DNA of 64,000 nucleotides from Riptortus pedestris (GCA_019009955.1 CM032233.1:126152001-126216000); one strand, 5' to 3'. Counted from the first letter of the stretch, positions 1-10,830 are shown. Translations and numbers: made by a program. The notes: generated by a model from the sequence alone, not told the origin.

Positions 1-215
1 GTAATAATATTGGAGGATTGATAGCATTCCTTTCTCTAACATAAATTAAGCTCCACTTTTTCAAAAACTAGTCGTCTAATTTTGAAACTGCTCTTTTTCT
101 TCAATGTTTTTATATGTATCTTTAACACTTAAACATTTAGTGTATTGGGCATGACTGAGTTATTTCCTCTGAGTATTATTACCTGGATGGTTTCTAACAT
201 TAATCTGAAGTTGAC

Positions 216-611
216 ATGCACGCAAAACTAACGACCAAAAACACCAATACTGACATTAAAAAAATAACTTTGGACGACCTACAAAACTACCTTAAAAATA
301 ACATACTCCAAGAATGGCAACAGGACTGGTTGTTAACATACAACAAACTGAGACAAATTAAAACTACAGTTAAGACATGGAGTGATAAATTTGAAGCATT
401 TACATGGAGAGACGAAGTAGTCCTTACTAGACTACGTATAGGTCATTCTCTCCTAACCATGGTTACTTACCTATTTAAAAAGAAAAGAATGCCTAACTGC
501 AATGTGTGTAATGCTCTGCTTACAATAAAACACATACTAACAGACTGTAAAAGACGTAACCATCTAAAGATCCCTCATGACTTACTCAAGATAGCCCACA
601 CATTCCCATAA
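216..611 (+). pseudogene. LINE ORF2 C-terminal fragment (copy A)
   Basis: This is an open frame of 131 residues with no catalytic domain. Residues about 65-77 read RDEVVLTRLRIGH, and a Cys-x2-Cys...His...Cys cluster (CNVCNALLTIKHILTDC) follows at about 95-111. This is the conserved tail after RNase H in I/Jockey-like LINE polyproteins. The reverse transcriptase, endonuclease and RNase H are all missing, so it cannot act alone. The first ATG is incidental; the frame simply opens just inside the target duplication. Confidence 0.8.
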
Positions 612-726
612 TGCTCCAACATTTACATGAAATTAACATACTCACAAATTTAGAAGTATTACATTTTAAAATCCTTTTTAATTCTTCATAAATTAAATAT
701 TTTAAACTCCAGCTAAACTGTTTTAC

Positions 727-728
<2 letters not shown>

Positions 729-792
<64 letters not shown>
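729..792. repeat. (TG)n microsatellite in LINE 3' UTR
   Basis: About 32 TG units lie within the 3' UTR of LINE copy A. The related copy near 48270 has only TGTGTGTATG at the equivalent place, so the tract expanded in this copy after insertion. Confidence 0.9.
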
Positions 793-795
<3 letters not shown>

Positions 796-1398
796 ATGTT
801 TGTATATGTGATAAAGAAAGTAAAAGCATATGATTGTAAATATTTTAGATATTAGAAAATTTTATCTGTTCATTTTATTGTACATACTACATTTTTTTTA
901 TTTGATTTTAGTTTTGTTTTTAACCATTGAAAGTATATAATTGTTTACATAATTTTATTAGTCTTTATAGTTTTTAATTATCTAGTTTCCTTACAAGATT
1001 TTTTGTTTTTGAATTTAATGTTTCGGTTTTGTTTATTTATTTTATTTGTTGTTTCGTGTTTTTTTGTTGTTTTTTGTTGAGTTTTGTTATTTGATTGTGT
1101 TCTGTTATTTAGTTGAGTTTTATTTAGTTGTGTTCTGTTATTTAGTTGCGTTTTGTTATTTGTTTGCGTTCTTAGTTTGTATTGTTTAATTTTTTCTTGC
1201 TATTGTTTTCATTTTTGTATTTTGTTTATATACATTGTTTTTTTTGATGAGCAATATTGCCTCGCTGCGAACGCTCCAAAATAACTAAATAACATTAATC
1301 TATATATTCGACAATATACTCAACTATCTTCTAAACCATATTGTATCTTTTTTTTATCATCAGTTTTATTTTCATAAATACCATTTTGTGATTTCAAG

Positions 1399-1497
1399 GA
1401 ACAATCAGCTCCAAAAACTAAGCAAGAAAACATTACTGATGGGCAACAGAAAATGTCAGCTGAGCCAAATTCTACATTAGATGCGTTTGAGCGTAGG
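1399..1497 (+). CDS. Candidate host coding exon (33 aa, phase 0-0)
   Basis: A 99-nt open segment lies between a TTTCAAG-type acceptor and a strong donor (AGG|GTAAGT at 1498). It would encode 33 polar residues rich in Gln, Lys, Glu and Ser, ending TLDAFERR, with no stop. It matches no repeat seen elsewhere in the window. Low-complexity acidic or polar exons like this are common in long chromatin proteins, so it could be an upstream exon of the SETD2-like gene that starts to be recognisable at 32.7 kb. That link is inference. Without transcript data it could also be a chance open segment. Confidence 0.35.
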
Positions 1498-1499
1498 GT

Positions 1500-2130
1500 A
1501 AGTTATCATCATTATTCATATATTTACATGGACTGTTAGCGCATATAAAACCCTTTACTAATTGGGGAGGAACTCATTGGTCTCCCTGGAAACTAGTGTG
1601 CAATGGTTCTAATTTAAATGAATATTTAATAATTTAAATGAGTATTGGAAAAGGTGAAATGTAAATTCCTATATTATGATCAATTGACAGAAAACAATCT
1701 AATTATTATAGCAAACATTTATTTTTATACAAAATAACATCCATTGGTTTCAGGACACTTTTCCAACACAGTTAGAGACTAATTATCATCCCAGTTTTAA
1801 TGTCTTGTTCAAAAAAACGTATTCAGTTTAAATAAATCAATTTTGTAATGCTTAATTTCTAAAAACAAATGTGTCAAATGCTCTGAAAAAGTAGTATTTA
1901 GAACGTAATAAGGAAGGTAATTAAGATAGAGTGATAAAAATTCTATTTTCAAATTACATAATTTTGTTTTTAAAGTTAACATGGACAAACAGGTGGTAAA
2001 GCACTTATATGAAGTATTGATACTTATAAAAGACTTGCAGATATTTTTATGATAAAAGACAAAAATTCTCATATCTTCTGTACTTATCTTTAATTTATTC
2101 ATATATGTATGTATACGTATACACACACAG
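1500..2130. other. Intergenic or intronic sequence, nothing recognised
   Basis: AT-rich sequence without a convincing coding segment or repeat relative in the window. Confidence 0.5.
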
Positions 2131-2153
2131 ACACACACACACACACACACACG

Positions 2154-2192
<39 letters not shown>
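2125..2192. repeat. (AC)n(AT)n compound microsatellite
   Basis: A run of CA repeats passes directly into a run of TA repeats. Open frames on either strand here are simple-repeat translations and not genes. Confidence 0.95.
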
Positions 2193-2197
<5 letters not shown>

Positions 2198-2299
2198 CAT
2201 ATATATTGTAACCTCTGTCTGTATATTAATTTCCCCCAAAAAATTTCATGATAATTTTTCGTTTCACATGGAATTGAACCAATATCAACCATTTTAGCC

Positions 2300-4600
2300 T
2301 TTGTGTCTGTTTGTTATCTTTTCACGCCTTAACTACCATACCAAATTTTATGAAACTTGATACGTGAATTATTACCCTTATACTTAAGCTTAGGCTATAC
2401 TAATATTCTCAGAGACAAACAGGAGTGGGAGATATAAGGGAGCCCTGAAATAAAAAATTGAGATATTTCGTTTCCAATTGGTTTTTCAGCAAACATGTAC
2501 ATAACAGAAGTTATTTATTTTGTTATTTAAAGTAACATTTGTTATATACACTTTTGTCATATAATGGAGTATATACAAGATAAACGCTAAAAACTATATA
2601 AACGACTGAACTGAACTAAACAAAACTCGGTATTTGAGTAAGTAATACATTTTTAAGCTATTTTGTGAAAAAAAAAAAAAAAAGGTTTGTCTTAGGGGTT
2701 GGCTAACTGTTGTGCGTGATTGCCTATACTGTTTTTCCAGCTGTGTGCATGACGCGCTTCAAGCGTCTCGACTAGAAGTAAGCTTAAATACCCTTATCTT
2801 TCAAAAAGGTTAAAACTTTAGTAATTTCAAACCTATTTTGTATTAAATGGACCAAAAAAAGGCTATAGTAAGACTGAGCATTTTTGGCCAGCAACGAAAG
2901 TGTCAAAAGGATGAACACTAGAAAGGGGGGGGGGTGAAAGCGCTGGGCAGATGAACCTAGTTACTTCTGGTACTTATTAACACTGCTCCTTTAATATGTC
3001 ATGCTTTATTGAACATACTATGTACCTTTATGAATATAAAGTTTATTTATACAATATAAAAGGAGTATTTTGCAATAATGGTTATTATGTACATAAAATA
3101 GTTGTAATCTTTGTTCTTTTGACCGCTTTTGGGCAATGAAGCTTTTATTCAACCATGGTTTGGAATAGAGAATACTGTCCATGATTATGAATTATATAGT
3201 TTTGAAAAACAGGAAATATAAAAATATTGTGGATAGTGAAGTATAAAAGTAGCAAATACCTTTATTATTAGTGTATCCTGAGCAAAACCAGGTACTTTAT
3301 ATATACATATAAATTGTAACCTCAGACTGTACATTGATTTTTTAAAAAAAACTCCAGCGGGAGTCAACAATTGTATTGGTCACTAATGACTAAAATGAAC
3401 TAAACAAAACTTGGTGTGTGAATTAGCATTAGCTCTTCCATGATTAAAGGCTGTATCAACATTTCTAGGAACGATCAGAAGTGGGGGTTATAAGGGATGC
3501 CTGAAATAAAAATTTTGATATTTTGTTTTTGGCAAACGTGCACATAACAAAAATTGTCGATTTTATTAATATATACACTTTTGTCGTGTGCCAAAGTATA
3601 AATGATATACACTAAAAACTAGAGTGGAATCAGCAATTTTATTGGTCAACAAATAAACACTGATGTTTAGAATAGTTTTTCTCATATACACTTTTATTGT
3701 GCAACAAAAGTAATGGTGATAAGCGCTTTAAACAACAACTAAACATTAAATGGCGTGTAATGTTAAAATAAATAGAAATGAACTAAGTACTCATAAAACT
3801 TTATGTGATTATGACTTATACTATATTTAATGCTTAGTCTTTTAATGATACAATATCTTCATAAATATAAATTTGGTGAAATATTATAAATTGTTTACTC
3901 AAAACTATGTTAAAGAAATTGAAAGTGTTGGGGAAGTGAACACAGTTATGCCTGCTATTTATTGTCATTGCCTTTTTAATATGTTACTCATGCCAGAGCA
4001 CACTATTTAAAATTATGAATACAAAGTTTCTTCTTCGGGCATACTATAGAATATTTTTAATAATGATTTATGAATAAATTAAATATATTTATTGTGCTTG
4101 AGACTGCTTTTGGGAATATAATTTGTTTATATTATATAAATTATAATAAAAAAAGGCTGTCCACTATTATGATATTTATGACCCATAATGTTTTGAACAA
4201 TGAATTGGGGTTGAATAGTAGTCAATGTTTAGGCTGACAGGCTCAGCAATAGTACGTGTACATGGATTGTCCATATTTCCAGAAAGCTGTAAACTTTAAT
4301 AAAAGTAAATACACAGATAGGAAATGTAAATAGATAGGGCTTATATAGCCATGCAGTGATTCACACTCATTATTCAGTCTAAATATTTCCTGAGCAAAGC
4401 TACCTCAGTAATGGTACTACACCTTGATAACAGTGATGAAAGGTGTTTCAAAGTGGTGGCCGTCGAGTACATTGTCAACTGTCTAGCTATGTGGAACGGT
4501 TTTACCTTATAGGGATTAGACACCAAACATGTTAATAATGAAAAATGAATGCTACTCATGATTATGATTAATATTGTCCACAATATATTGAACAGTGCAA
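2300..4600. repeat. Decayed dispersed repeats, no gene
   Basis: No coding exon is apparent. Blocks near 2410-2640 and 3470-3660 resemble each other: GTGGGAGATATAAGGGAGCC against GTGGGGGTTATAAGGGATGC, followed by CACTTTTGTC and CGCTAAAAACTA-like strings. A block at about 2685-2900 recurs in reverse complement at about 27590-27800. Strings such as CATGATTATGA...GAACAGTG near 3180 and 4555 also recall the duplicated intron segment at 38.5 and 42.2 kb. These look like old copies of non-coding repeats. Confidence 0.55.
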
Positions 4601-4639
4601 ATAGATTGACGAGAAACCTTTTTATTATTATTTTTTTTT

Positions 4640-4773
4640 TTTTATTCTTTAGGACTTAATTATTTTACAAGTTCACTTTAGTTACTAGATATTCAGGAAT
4701 AAACCCTAAATAATATTACCCAGGCCAGAATCGAACTCGCCACTCTACTTTACCACCACTTTACTGTGTGAGA
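4640..4773 (-). mobile_element. tRNA-derived SINE, part 1 (split by a TTAA element)
   Basis: Read on the minus strand, this has a B-box-like GGCGAGTTCGATTCTGGCCT after AAAGTAGAGT, followed by an A-rich-spaced tail. It continues across the inserted TTAA element at 6002. Relatives lie at 22745 and 55178. The conserved order is GACCTTAATCTCACA, then AGAGTGGCGAGTTC, then CCTGGG. Confidence 0.6.
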
Positions 4774-4777
4774 TTAA

Positions 4778-5997
4778 CCCTCGTCTCCTACGGTGGTTCT
4801 TCCTCCCACATTTCCTACGGTGTGCTGGCTCCTGAAGGGCGTAACCATTAAAGAAATCATTAATTATGCAGGAAAAGGATAAATATTGATTAAAAATTAA
4901 AAAAAAAATATTTACTTTAATGTTTAAAAAAGTTAACATTGATACTTCTATCAGTCTTCATTGTCTTTTGACTAAATTTTGAGAGTCTCTTAAAGTTATA
5001 TACTTAAATTATAAAAAAAAAAAAATACAAAATAAAGGAACAAAAGTGAGAATTAAATTCAAGAAAACTTGTTGTCTTGTCGTCAAACCTGCATTTCTCG
5101 AGGATAAATTCAAATCGTGCTCGGGACATACGGGTAGTACATCAAAACATGTGTGGACCATAAATTTGGGAAAACATTTCCTTGGTATTCAGGGTGGAAT
5201 TTTTCAATGTGTCACTAAAATAAAGGAGGCCAAAAAAGGCTTTAAATTCTTAATTATTTGTAATGAAATATACGAAACATCGCCGGTAAATTAATGCCGC
5301 GTCCGTTCGATTTCTCCGTTTGTGTGCTTTACAACATCACTTATCATTTCTTCACCAATGAAAAGTAAAAACAGTTTAAAAATATCCGTGATGCTTCTTG
5401 TTTCTCCTCTTGGGCCAGGATTTCCTTTGACCATATTGATCGCATCGGCTTATCGGTTTCCCCATCCTTGCCGAAATCGACATTTCTCTCATCATCGTCA
5501 AAAACCTGGTCATTTTTCAATCCACACTCATTATCACTCTCATCAGCATCAAATACATCATCAACATTGTGTAATATCTCATCTTCCGGCTCGGATGTAC
5601 TATCCTCGTTTTCTTCCAACATGTCTTCATTCTCTTGGCGTCGAAACTCCTCCAAAATTTCTTCCGGGGTTGTGAAAATTTTATTGAATGCCATTCTAAA
5701 AAAAAATCGTGCATTCTTATGGGAATGTAGAAATAATCGTGAAAAAATCTAAAGAATAGAACCTACGGTGGGTCGGATCTGACCCCTAACTTATTTCCTA
5801 CGGTGGGTCGGATCTGACCGAATGGGTAATAATGAGGAGAGGACACTTACCTGAGCGAAGTGGACTTGTCAGCCTCTCAAGCACTACTGGAGAGGAGGGT
5901 ACCTAGGACCATGGAACAGTCGGCGAAGCCAGGCGATTTTTAGACAAGGGGGAACCGGCTCCCCGGTCGGATCCGACCCAACCGTAGGAGATGAGGG
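4778..5997 (-). mobile_element. piggyBac-like TTAA element, internally deleted
   Basis: TTAA sits at both borders (4774-4777 and 5998-6001). The terminal inverted repeat is CCCTC(G/A)TCTCCTACGGT at each end. Inside the right end are two copies of CCTACGGTGGGTCGGATC (5763, 5799) and the perfect palindrome GGTCGGATCCGACC (5965-5978). TTAA duplication plus CCC termini is the signature of piggyBac. At 1220 bp the element is about half the usual length and keeps only an N-terminal transposase-like frame. It is inserted in the TTAA of a SINE, since the flanks rejoin to match the SINE copy at 22745. Confidence 0.8.
5344..5694 (-). pseudogene. N-terminal fragment of a piggyBac-like transposase
   Basis: An open frame starting MAFNKIFTTPEEILEEF, followed by a very acidic stretch with many Glu/Asp (residues about 20-75) and then a basic turn. 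An acidic, disordered N-terminus is usual for piggyBac transposases. The DDD catalytic core and C-terminal Cys-rich finger are absent. The frame ends at 116 residues next to AT-rich sequence, in line with an internal deletion. Assignment rests mainly on the surrounding TTAA termini. Confidence 0.5.
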
Positions 5998-6001
5998 TTA
6001 A

Positions 6002-6060
6002 GGTCACACTACCATCTTATAATGTAAGCCCCATACGTTCCTTGCCAACTCACTTTCGAC
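6002..6060 (-). mobile_element. tRNA-derived SINE, part 2
   Basis: On the minus strand this reads ...GATGGTAGTGTGACC and continues through TTAA into TCTCACACAG at 4773. It is the 5' portion of the SINE interrupted by the TTAA element. Confidence 0.55.
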
Positions 6061-6907
6061 AAAATTTTTTCAGCCTTTTTTTCTTCAAGTTCTTGGCCAT
6101 TTTATGGAATATGTTATTTAACTCGTAGTAGTGGGTTTTTAACGTCTCACGTTCATTTGGAGTGCGAGATCTTTGAAAGATCCTGCGTGCTCTATTCTAG
6201 TCCTTCTTAGCTCTAGTGAGATCTTCATTCCACCACGATACCATGCCTTGATTGGATCCTCTCAACCCAAGAACCTTGTACGACGCAGTTGTAAGGCAGG
6301 TAAATAAGTTGGCTTCTGCAGCATTGATTCCATCTCGGGATTCTAGATCATAGGTAGTCTCTCCCTTTATGTGCCATTCAAGGATGTCAACGAAATTGTT
6401 CCAGTCGACATCTTTAGTCAAAAACCGGAGCTTCCTTGGATCTGAGAGCTTGGTTGTCCTATTAAACATTAGGAAAGTCAGGACGTGATGATCGCTGCAG
6501 GTCCAATCCTCGTTAACTTTCGAGCTCGAGAGGTGTCTGATAGCTTCCCCATTCGAAATAGTGAGATCTATATGCGAACTACTGTTGTTAGATTGAAAGG
6601 TTGGGGGGGGGGAATGAAGGGTAATTAAGGATATATTGGCTTCTACTACATACGAAGTCTTCTATAATTCGGCCGTGTTCATCAAGTTTTGGAGTTCCCC
6701 ACGTCGAAGAATGGGCATTAAAGTCTCCCAGTACCAATATTTTCCCGGTTAAGCTGCTTAGTGCAAATTCGAGACTTTCTATAATCTCGCATGGTATGGA
6801 ATATCTGAAGAATACAGATATGACGGTAAAGTTTACATCCCGTGCATGAATATGAGCAACTGCTAGCTGTCTTGTCATGAGATGGCTAAGCTCAGTAACA
6901 ATCATAG
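6061..6907 (-). pseudogene. R1-like LINE: endonuclease and linker (part 1)
   Basis: Minus-strand reading gives LVLGDFNAHSSTWGT (about 6700-6740), the GDFNAH core of an APE-type endonuclease. It is preceded by a TRQLAVAHI...F.VISVFFRYS stretch and followed by the linker block ending MVSWWNEDLTRAKKD (6197-6250) that precedes RT in R1-clade LINEs. The frame is broken several times and no RT follows. The 5' continuation lies at 8312-9010, beyond an inserted gypsy element. The relic is inactive. Confidence 0.75.
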
Positions 6908-7128
6908 TGTAGTGGCAGCATTCGTTGCCATGGGAACGTGGTGAGCATTGCCATGGCAACGGAGCCAGCCAGCTGTGAAGGCTAGTGTTCTTCTGCCTTT
7001 CACTCAGTTTACATATGTAGCTCCTTCTTTTGATAATCTTCAAATATGTATATGTTACAAACAAATATAAATAGTGTTGTGTTTAGAACATTTGCATTTA
7101 TTTAACGCATCTATTTAACATAAGAACG
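6908..7128 (+). repeat. 5' LTR
   Basis: Starts TGTAGTGGCAGC and ends CATAAGAACG. It matches 8098-8311 with about ten small differences, including an extra CATATG segment in this copy. It holds a near-palindrome, GTTGCCATGG...GTTGCCATGGCAAC. Confidence 0.8.
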
Positions 7129-8071
7129 TCCACTTGGACATCGTCGGACCATTTTTCCATCGGAGGGGATGAGATACCTCCTCACACAAGGACAAACCGT
7201 TGGCCGGAAGCCGTACCTATCCCGGACATCTCAGCCTCAACCATCGCCCAGCAGTTCTATAGTACATGGATTTCATGGTTTGGAGCACCTCAGTGCATAA
7301 CCATGGACCAAGGCCGACAGTTTGAGGCAGATCTGTTCTTGCGGTTGAGTGCACTGATGGGTATAAGCAAGCAGAGGACTACAGCGTACCACCCCCAGAG
7401 CAACAGCTGTGTCGAGAGGTGGCATCGCTCTCTCAAGGCTCATGGCTCACCTCTCTTTGACGAGATGGACCCACGTTCTTCCCACTGTTCTCCTTGGACT
7501 GCGATCGACATTCCGTGAGGATATGGGTGCTAGCGTCGTAGAGGCTGTTTATGGCCAGCCACTACGCCTTCCCGGAGATTTTCTTGGAGAACCGGGTTTC
7601 CCCGTACCCTGTGTCGCTCTTCAGGCTCTGAAGTATGATTTGGCAAGACTCAAACCAGCAGAACCACGATCAACAACTAGGAAGACATCCCGGCACAAGG
7701 ACCTCACCATCTGCTCTCACATCTTCCTTCACGAGGATGCTGCCCAGAAATCCATGGTCCTATCTTATTCTGAGCCTCACAAGGCTATAGAGCGAGGAGA
7801 GAAAATGTTTACCATACTCGTCGGTGACAAGGAGTTGAATATCTCCGTTGACCAAGTCAAGCCATCCTACCTGATGGAGGAACACAGCAGGGATACCATA
7901 GTGCCACACCAAGTTCCACAGGAATCTTCACAGACACAGGCAAGCAAGAAACCCCCAAGACATACTAGCACTGACCTACAGCCCACCAGAGAGACACCCC
8001 CTGCTACATCTGAAGGATACACAACCAGGTCTGGTCGTCCGGTGAAGAAGGTGTCATTCTTCAATCAGTGA
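7129..8071 (+). pseudogene. Ty3/gypsy integrase relic
   Basis: The reading begins with LDIVGPF at 7131, then (after a frameshift and small deletion) QFYSTWISWFGAPQCITMDQ and RTTAYHPQSNSCVERWHRSL, the core with D...DQG and the HPQ/ERWH region. A second frame (7409-8071) carries LPTVLLGLRS and an AVYGQPLRLPG block, then a Ser/Pro/Thr-rich C-terminus ending GRPVKKVSFFNQ just before the polypurine tract. The canonical NG after HPQ is NS here. The first half of the core has frameshifts, so the enzyme is dead. Confidence 0.85.
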
Positions 8072-8097
8072 CTCTGTCAGTAGAGGGTGGGGAGTGC

Positions 8098-8311
8098 TGT
8101 AGTGGCAGCATTCGTTGCCATGGGGACGTGGTGAGCGTTGCCATGGCAACGGAGGCAGCCAGCTGTGGAGGCTAGTGTTTTCTTCTGCCATTCACTCAGT
8201 ATAGCTCCTTCTTTTGATAATCTTCAAATATGTATATGTTACAAACAAATATAAATAGTTTGTGTTTAGAACATTTGCATTTATTTAACACATTTATTTA
8301 ACATAAGAACG
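8098..8311 (+). repeat. 3' LTR
   Basis: Starts TGTAGTGGCAGC directly after the purine tract GGGTGGGGAGTGC and ends ACATAAGAACG. It pairs with 6908-7128. Confidence 0.8.
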
Positions 8312-9010
8312 TTAAAATAGCATTATTTAAAATTACTATGCCAGCGTCGGGGCTCAAAATTCCTTCCCTAAAAGTAATCACTCTAGATCGAAGGCCAAAC
8401 CCGGGGATTATCCAGTTGGTATTATCTATATTGCGCAAAACGGCTCTCCTATAGGAGTCACTGTTCCTATCGGTTGCAGCATTTTCACTATTTTTGCCAA
8501 ATCTAGCACATTCAACGCATTTCGGTGGCGCCGCCTTGTTTGGAAACTGGCCGTAACAATGACCACATTCTGAGCAATGAGAGCAGGACACATATTCAGC
8601 TGAACAGTGTTTTTGCGCATGACACTTATCGCATCGTGTAACGGCCGTCCAGTTTCAGATTCTATATGAGTCAAATCCAGAAAAACCCTACCTTCGTTTA
8701 TGATTTCACGGTATAGTTTTGGAGAAACCTCTGGTACCCAGTGAACCGATGCTTGACCTTTCAGGCCAGATTTGAAGATAGGTTTAAAGATATTATTCTC
8801 CCTACTTGTTGAGTGGTCGTCCTGTTTCCAAAAAAAAAATACTGATTTCTTTCTGACTCAACTCAACGGGGATATCGAATATTATTATTATTTCTTTTCT
8901 GAAGTAAAACTGGTTGAAGTTTGGAGTTTTGTAGGGCTTTGATTTCAACAATTTTGTTTGCTTCAACCTGGTTGTGAGACTTTATAATTATGCCAGCGTT
9001 GGTTTTTTTT
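8312..9010 (-). pseudogene. R1-like LINE: ORF1 zinc knuckles and start of endonuclease (part 2)
   Basis: On the minus strand, VHWVPEVSPKLYREIINEG leads into a Cys/His cluster (RCDKCHAQKHC, CSHCSECGHC, PPKCVECARF) that matches the triple CCHC knuckle array of R1-clade gag-like ORF1. The frame shifts more than once. The end nearest 8312 (GIVILNNAIL) joins, across the gypsy insertion, to the endonuclease at 6907. So one LINE runs from about 9010 down to 6061. Confidence 0.75.
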
Positions 9011-9017
9011 TTAAATT

Positions 9018-9138
9018 TTATTAGATTTTCTTTAAGGGAAATTAGCTTTCAGGTCGTACTCATGACACGATTTTTGAAATTTTTCTTCAAATGTCCATGA
9101 CTAAAATGAGGTCCGTTCAAAACTGTGTATATATATAT
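9018..9138 (+). mobile_element. Helentron-like (HINE) 5' fragment
   Basis: A decayed 5' end (TTAGATTTTCTTTAAGGGAA, then GGTCGTACTCATGACACGAT and GAGGTCCGTTCAAAACTG) ends at the usual TA-repeat position. It is one of about nine copies in the window; see 17761-19357 for the full structure. Confidence 0.75.
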
Positions 9139-9222
9139 ACTCCCTCCCTCCCTCCCTCCCTCCCTCCCTCCCTCCCTCCCTCTCTCCCTCCCTCCCTCCC
9201 TCCCTCCCTCCCTCCCTCCCTT
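9139..9222. repeat. (CTCC)n microsatellite
   Basis: About 20 near-perfect CTCC units lie directly after the short TA tract of the Helentron-like fragment, at the place where other copies carry TA repeats. Confidence 0.95.
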
Positions 9223-9229
9223 TTCAGAA

Positions 9230-9820
9230 GTGGGATAGTAAACTTGGTAAGTCGTTGGCAGAAGTGTATTGAAAGTAATGGTAAATACTTAGAACGAATA
9301 ATATTTCAGATTCGATCTCAATTTTTCATTTTTTTCCTGATTCTACAAACGGTCATTTCATATGTTACAACCCAATAGTATTCTTATAATTTGATTGAGT
9401 GTAATTGGGACATTGCAGGTAATGAAACAGATTTGCTTTTCAAAAATTTAAATTACTGGCTCCCCAGTAATTCAGGATATTGAAATTTGTGAAATCTTTC
9501 TTTCACTTGTAATTCCTCAAATAAACTTGATTCCATAGAGAACAAATGTTTAAATGTTGGAACCAATTGATATTGGTGTTGTAACTAAGAATTGGACCTG
9601 TTCTAAGATCTTTTAGTAAAGGAGTCCAAACAAAAAATAAATTATGTTTCATAGCAAAGTTATAGAAAATAGTAATAATTTATCATTTGCTTACCTGCTT
9701 TGCTTATCTCCTAAATGTCTTTTCCTTCACTATGTATAGATTTCACCATTTTTGAGCAATTAAAATAAGTTCCATAATATGTATTTTGTTTGTCTTAATA
9801 ATAAAACATTTAATTAATTT
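9230..9820. other. No gene recognised
   Basis: AT-rich unique sequence; no open frame or repeat relative that I can support. Confidence 0.5.
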
Positions 9821-9822
9821 AC

Positions 9823-10520
9823 TATAATAATAATAATCCTTTATTTGCTCCTCTATAAAATTTACACTTAATATTTACATATTATATACATAGAAAAGAG
9901 AATACAGTTACTATATATGCAAACATTATTGATTGGTTGAGCAAAATCAGCGTTAGCTGAGGATTTTTGAGTTCGAGTATGTCCTTATTTTGTGTTTTAT
10001 GTATATATATATATATATTATTTTAACATTTGTTGGATCCATTGCTGGTAGTGTGCATTCCCGAGATTCTTCCATTCCTCTCTATAGTAAGCCACTCTAG
10101 TCCATGCTGCTCCACCACAAGTGTGGCACATCTCTTCGTCCCAATTTTTCATTGGTCTGCCTCTGCTTCTTTTATGTTCTCTAGGTGACCAGTCTTTGAT
10201 CTTCCAGCTATCTTCATGTATTCTTCTTATCATATGTCCTGTCCATTTCCATTTCCTTAGAAAGAAACACTTAGCAATGTCCTCCAGGTCAGTCCTTATT
10301 CTTATCCAGCCCTTCGTTCTGTGTTCTTTTTTACTAATGCTGAGCATGTATCGTTCCATACTTTGTTGTGTTTACGCATATTTTCGATAACTGTTTTTGT
10401 CAGTCTCCAGGTTCGCACCCATATGTTAGTACTGGTAATACTGTGGAATTCCAACGTTTATTTTGTAGTTACTTTTAAAAACAGGAGAACTTAGGGTTTG
10501 ATATGGCCAATGACCAATTA
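9823..10520 (-). mobile_element. RTE/CR1-type LINE 3' end
   Basis: On the minus strand an ORF2 C-terminus (10018-10359) is followed by about 190 bp of UTR ending GGAGCAAATAAAGGATTATT with a short (ATT)n tail at 9823-9837. A simple-repeat tail fits the RTE-like mode of 3' end formation. The 5' side fades near 10520, just before a transposon TIR. Confidence 0.65.
10018..10359 (-). pseudogene. LINE ORF2 C-terminal tail
   Basis: A 113-residue frame has the conserved tail found after RT in many RTE/Jockey-like LINEs: FFLRKWKWTGHMIRR, a run of Arg/Lys, SRGRPMKNWDEEM, and GAAWTRVAYYREEWKNL. The order KW.W.GH..R, GRP..W, W...A..R..W is diagnostic of this region. There is no catalytic domain; it is a 5'-truncated remnant. 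Confidence 0.75.
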
Positions 10521-10636
10521 AGGCACAGCAGCCTTTATTGAAAGCTCAGGGTTTATGAAAATTTTAGATTAACTATCATTTGGGAACTAAGGCTGAGGAG
10601 GCTAAAGAAAAATAGGAGAGCTAATGAGTTCCCTAA

Positions 10637-10830
10637 GGGTCATTCCATCTCAAATCAATAAAAAAAAAATGATTTCGACACCCATGATTTCAGATTTTGT
10701 TGAATTTTATTTTTGGGGTTCTATTCATTGATTTAAGAAACCATACCAAATATTTTTGATATATCTTTAACGGTTTGGATTTTATGGCCTCTTAAAGTTT
10801 TGTGATTTTAGTGTTTTCTATCGATTAGGA
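10637..10830 (+). repeat. Left TIR, outer part
   Basis: Starts GGGTCATTCCA and ends with the LINE target duplication TTCTATCGATTAGGA (10816-10830). It mirrors 21924-22117. Confidence 0.85.

Larger units (their letters stand above)
207..1290 (+). mobile_element. 3' end of a non-LTR retrotransposon (copy A), 5'-truncated
   Basis: The segment is flanked by a 12-bp direct repeat TAACATTAATCT (195-206 and 1291-1302), a typical target-site duplication. It carries the last 131 codons of a LINE ORF2 (216-611) and then a 3' UTR. The protein has the post-RNase H block seen in I/Jockey-type elements: RDEVVLTRLRIGH, then a CNVC...H..TDC zinc-knuckle-like motif. The 3' end reads GAACGCTCCAAAATAACTAAA, a short A-rich tail. 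A second copy of the same family lies near 46330-48372. The extreme 5' truncation is normal for target-primed reverse transcription. Confidence 0.85.
6908..8311 (+). mobile_element. Ty3/gypsy LTR retrotransposon with large internal deletion
   Basis: Two LTRs (6908-7128 and 8098-8311) share TGTAGTGGCAGCATTCG... and ...TTAACATAAGAACG with scattered differences. A purine-rich tract, AGAGGGTGGGGAGTGC, precedes the 3' LTR. Between them only integrase sequence is present; primer-binding site, gag, protease, RT and RNase H are gone. The element interrupts an R1-like LINE: ORF1/EN sequence resumes on both sides. I could not find a matching target duplication. Confidence 0.85.

Noticed and set aside
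5322..5752. Plus-strand frames of 117 and 94 aa rich in His and Ser
   Set aside because: Antisense shadows of the acidic piggyBac-like N-terminus.
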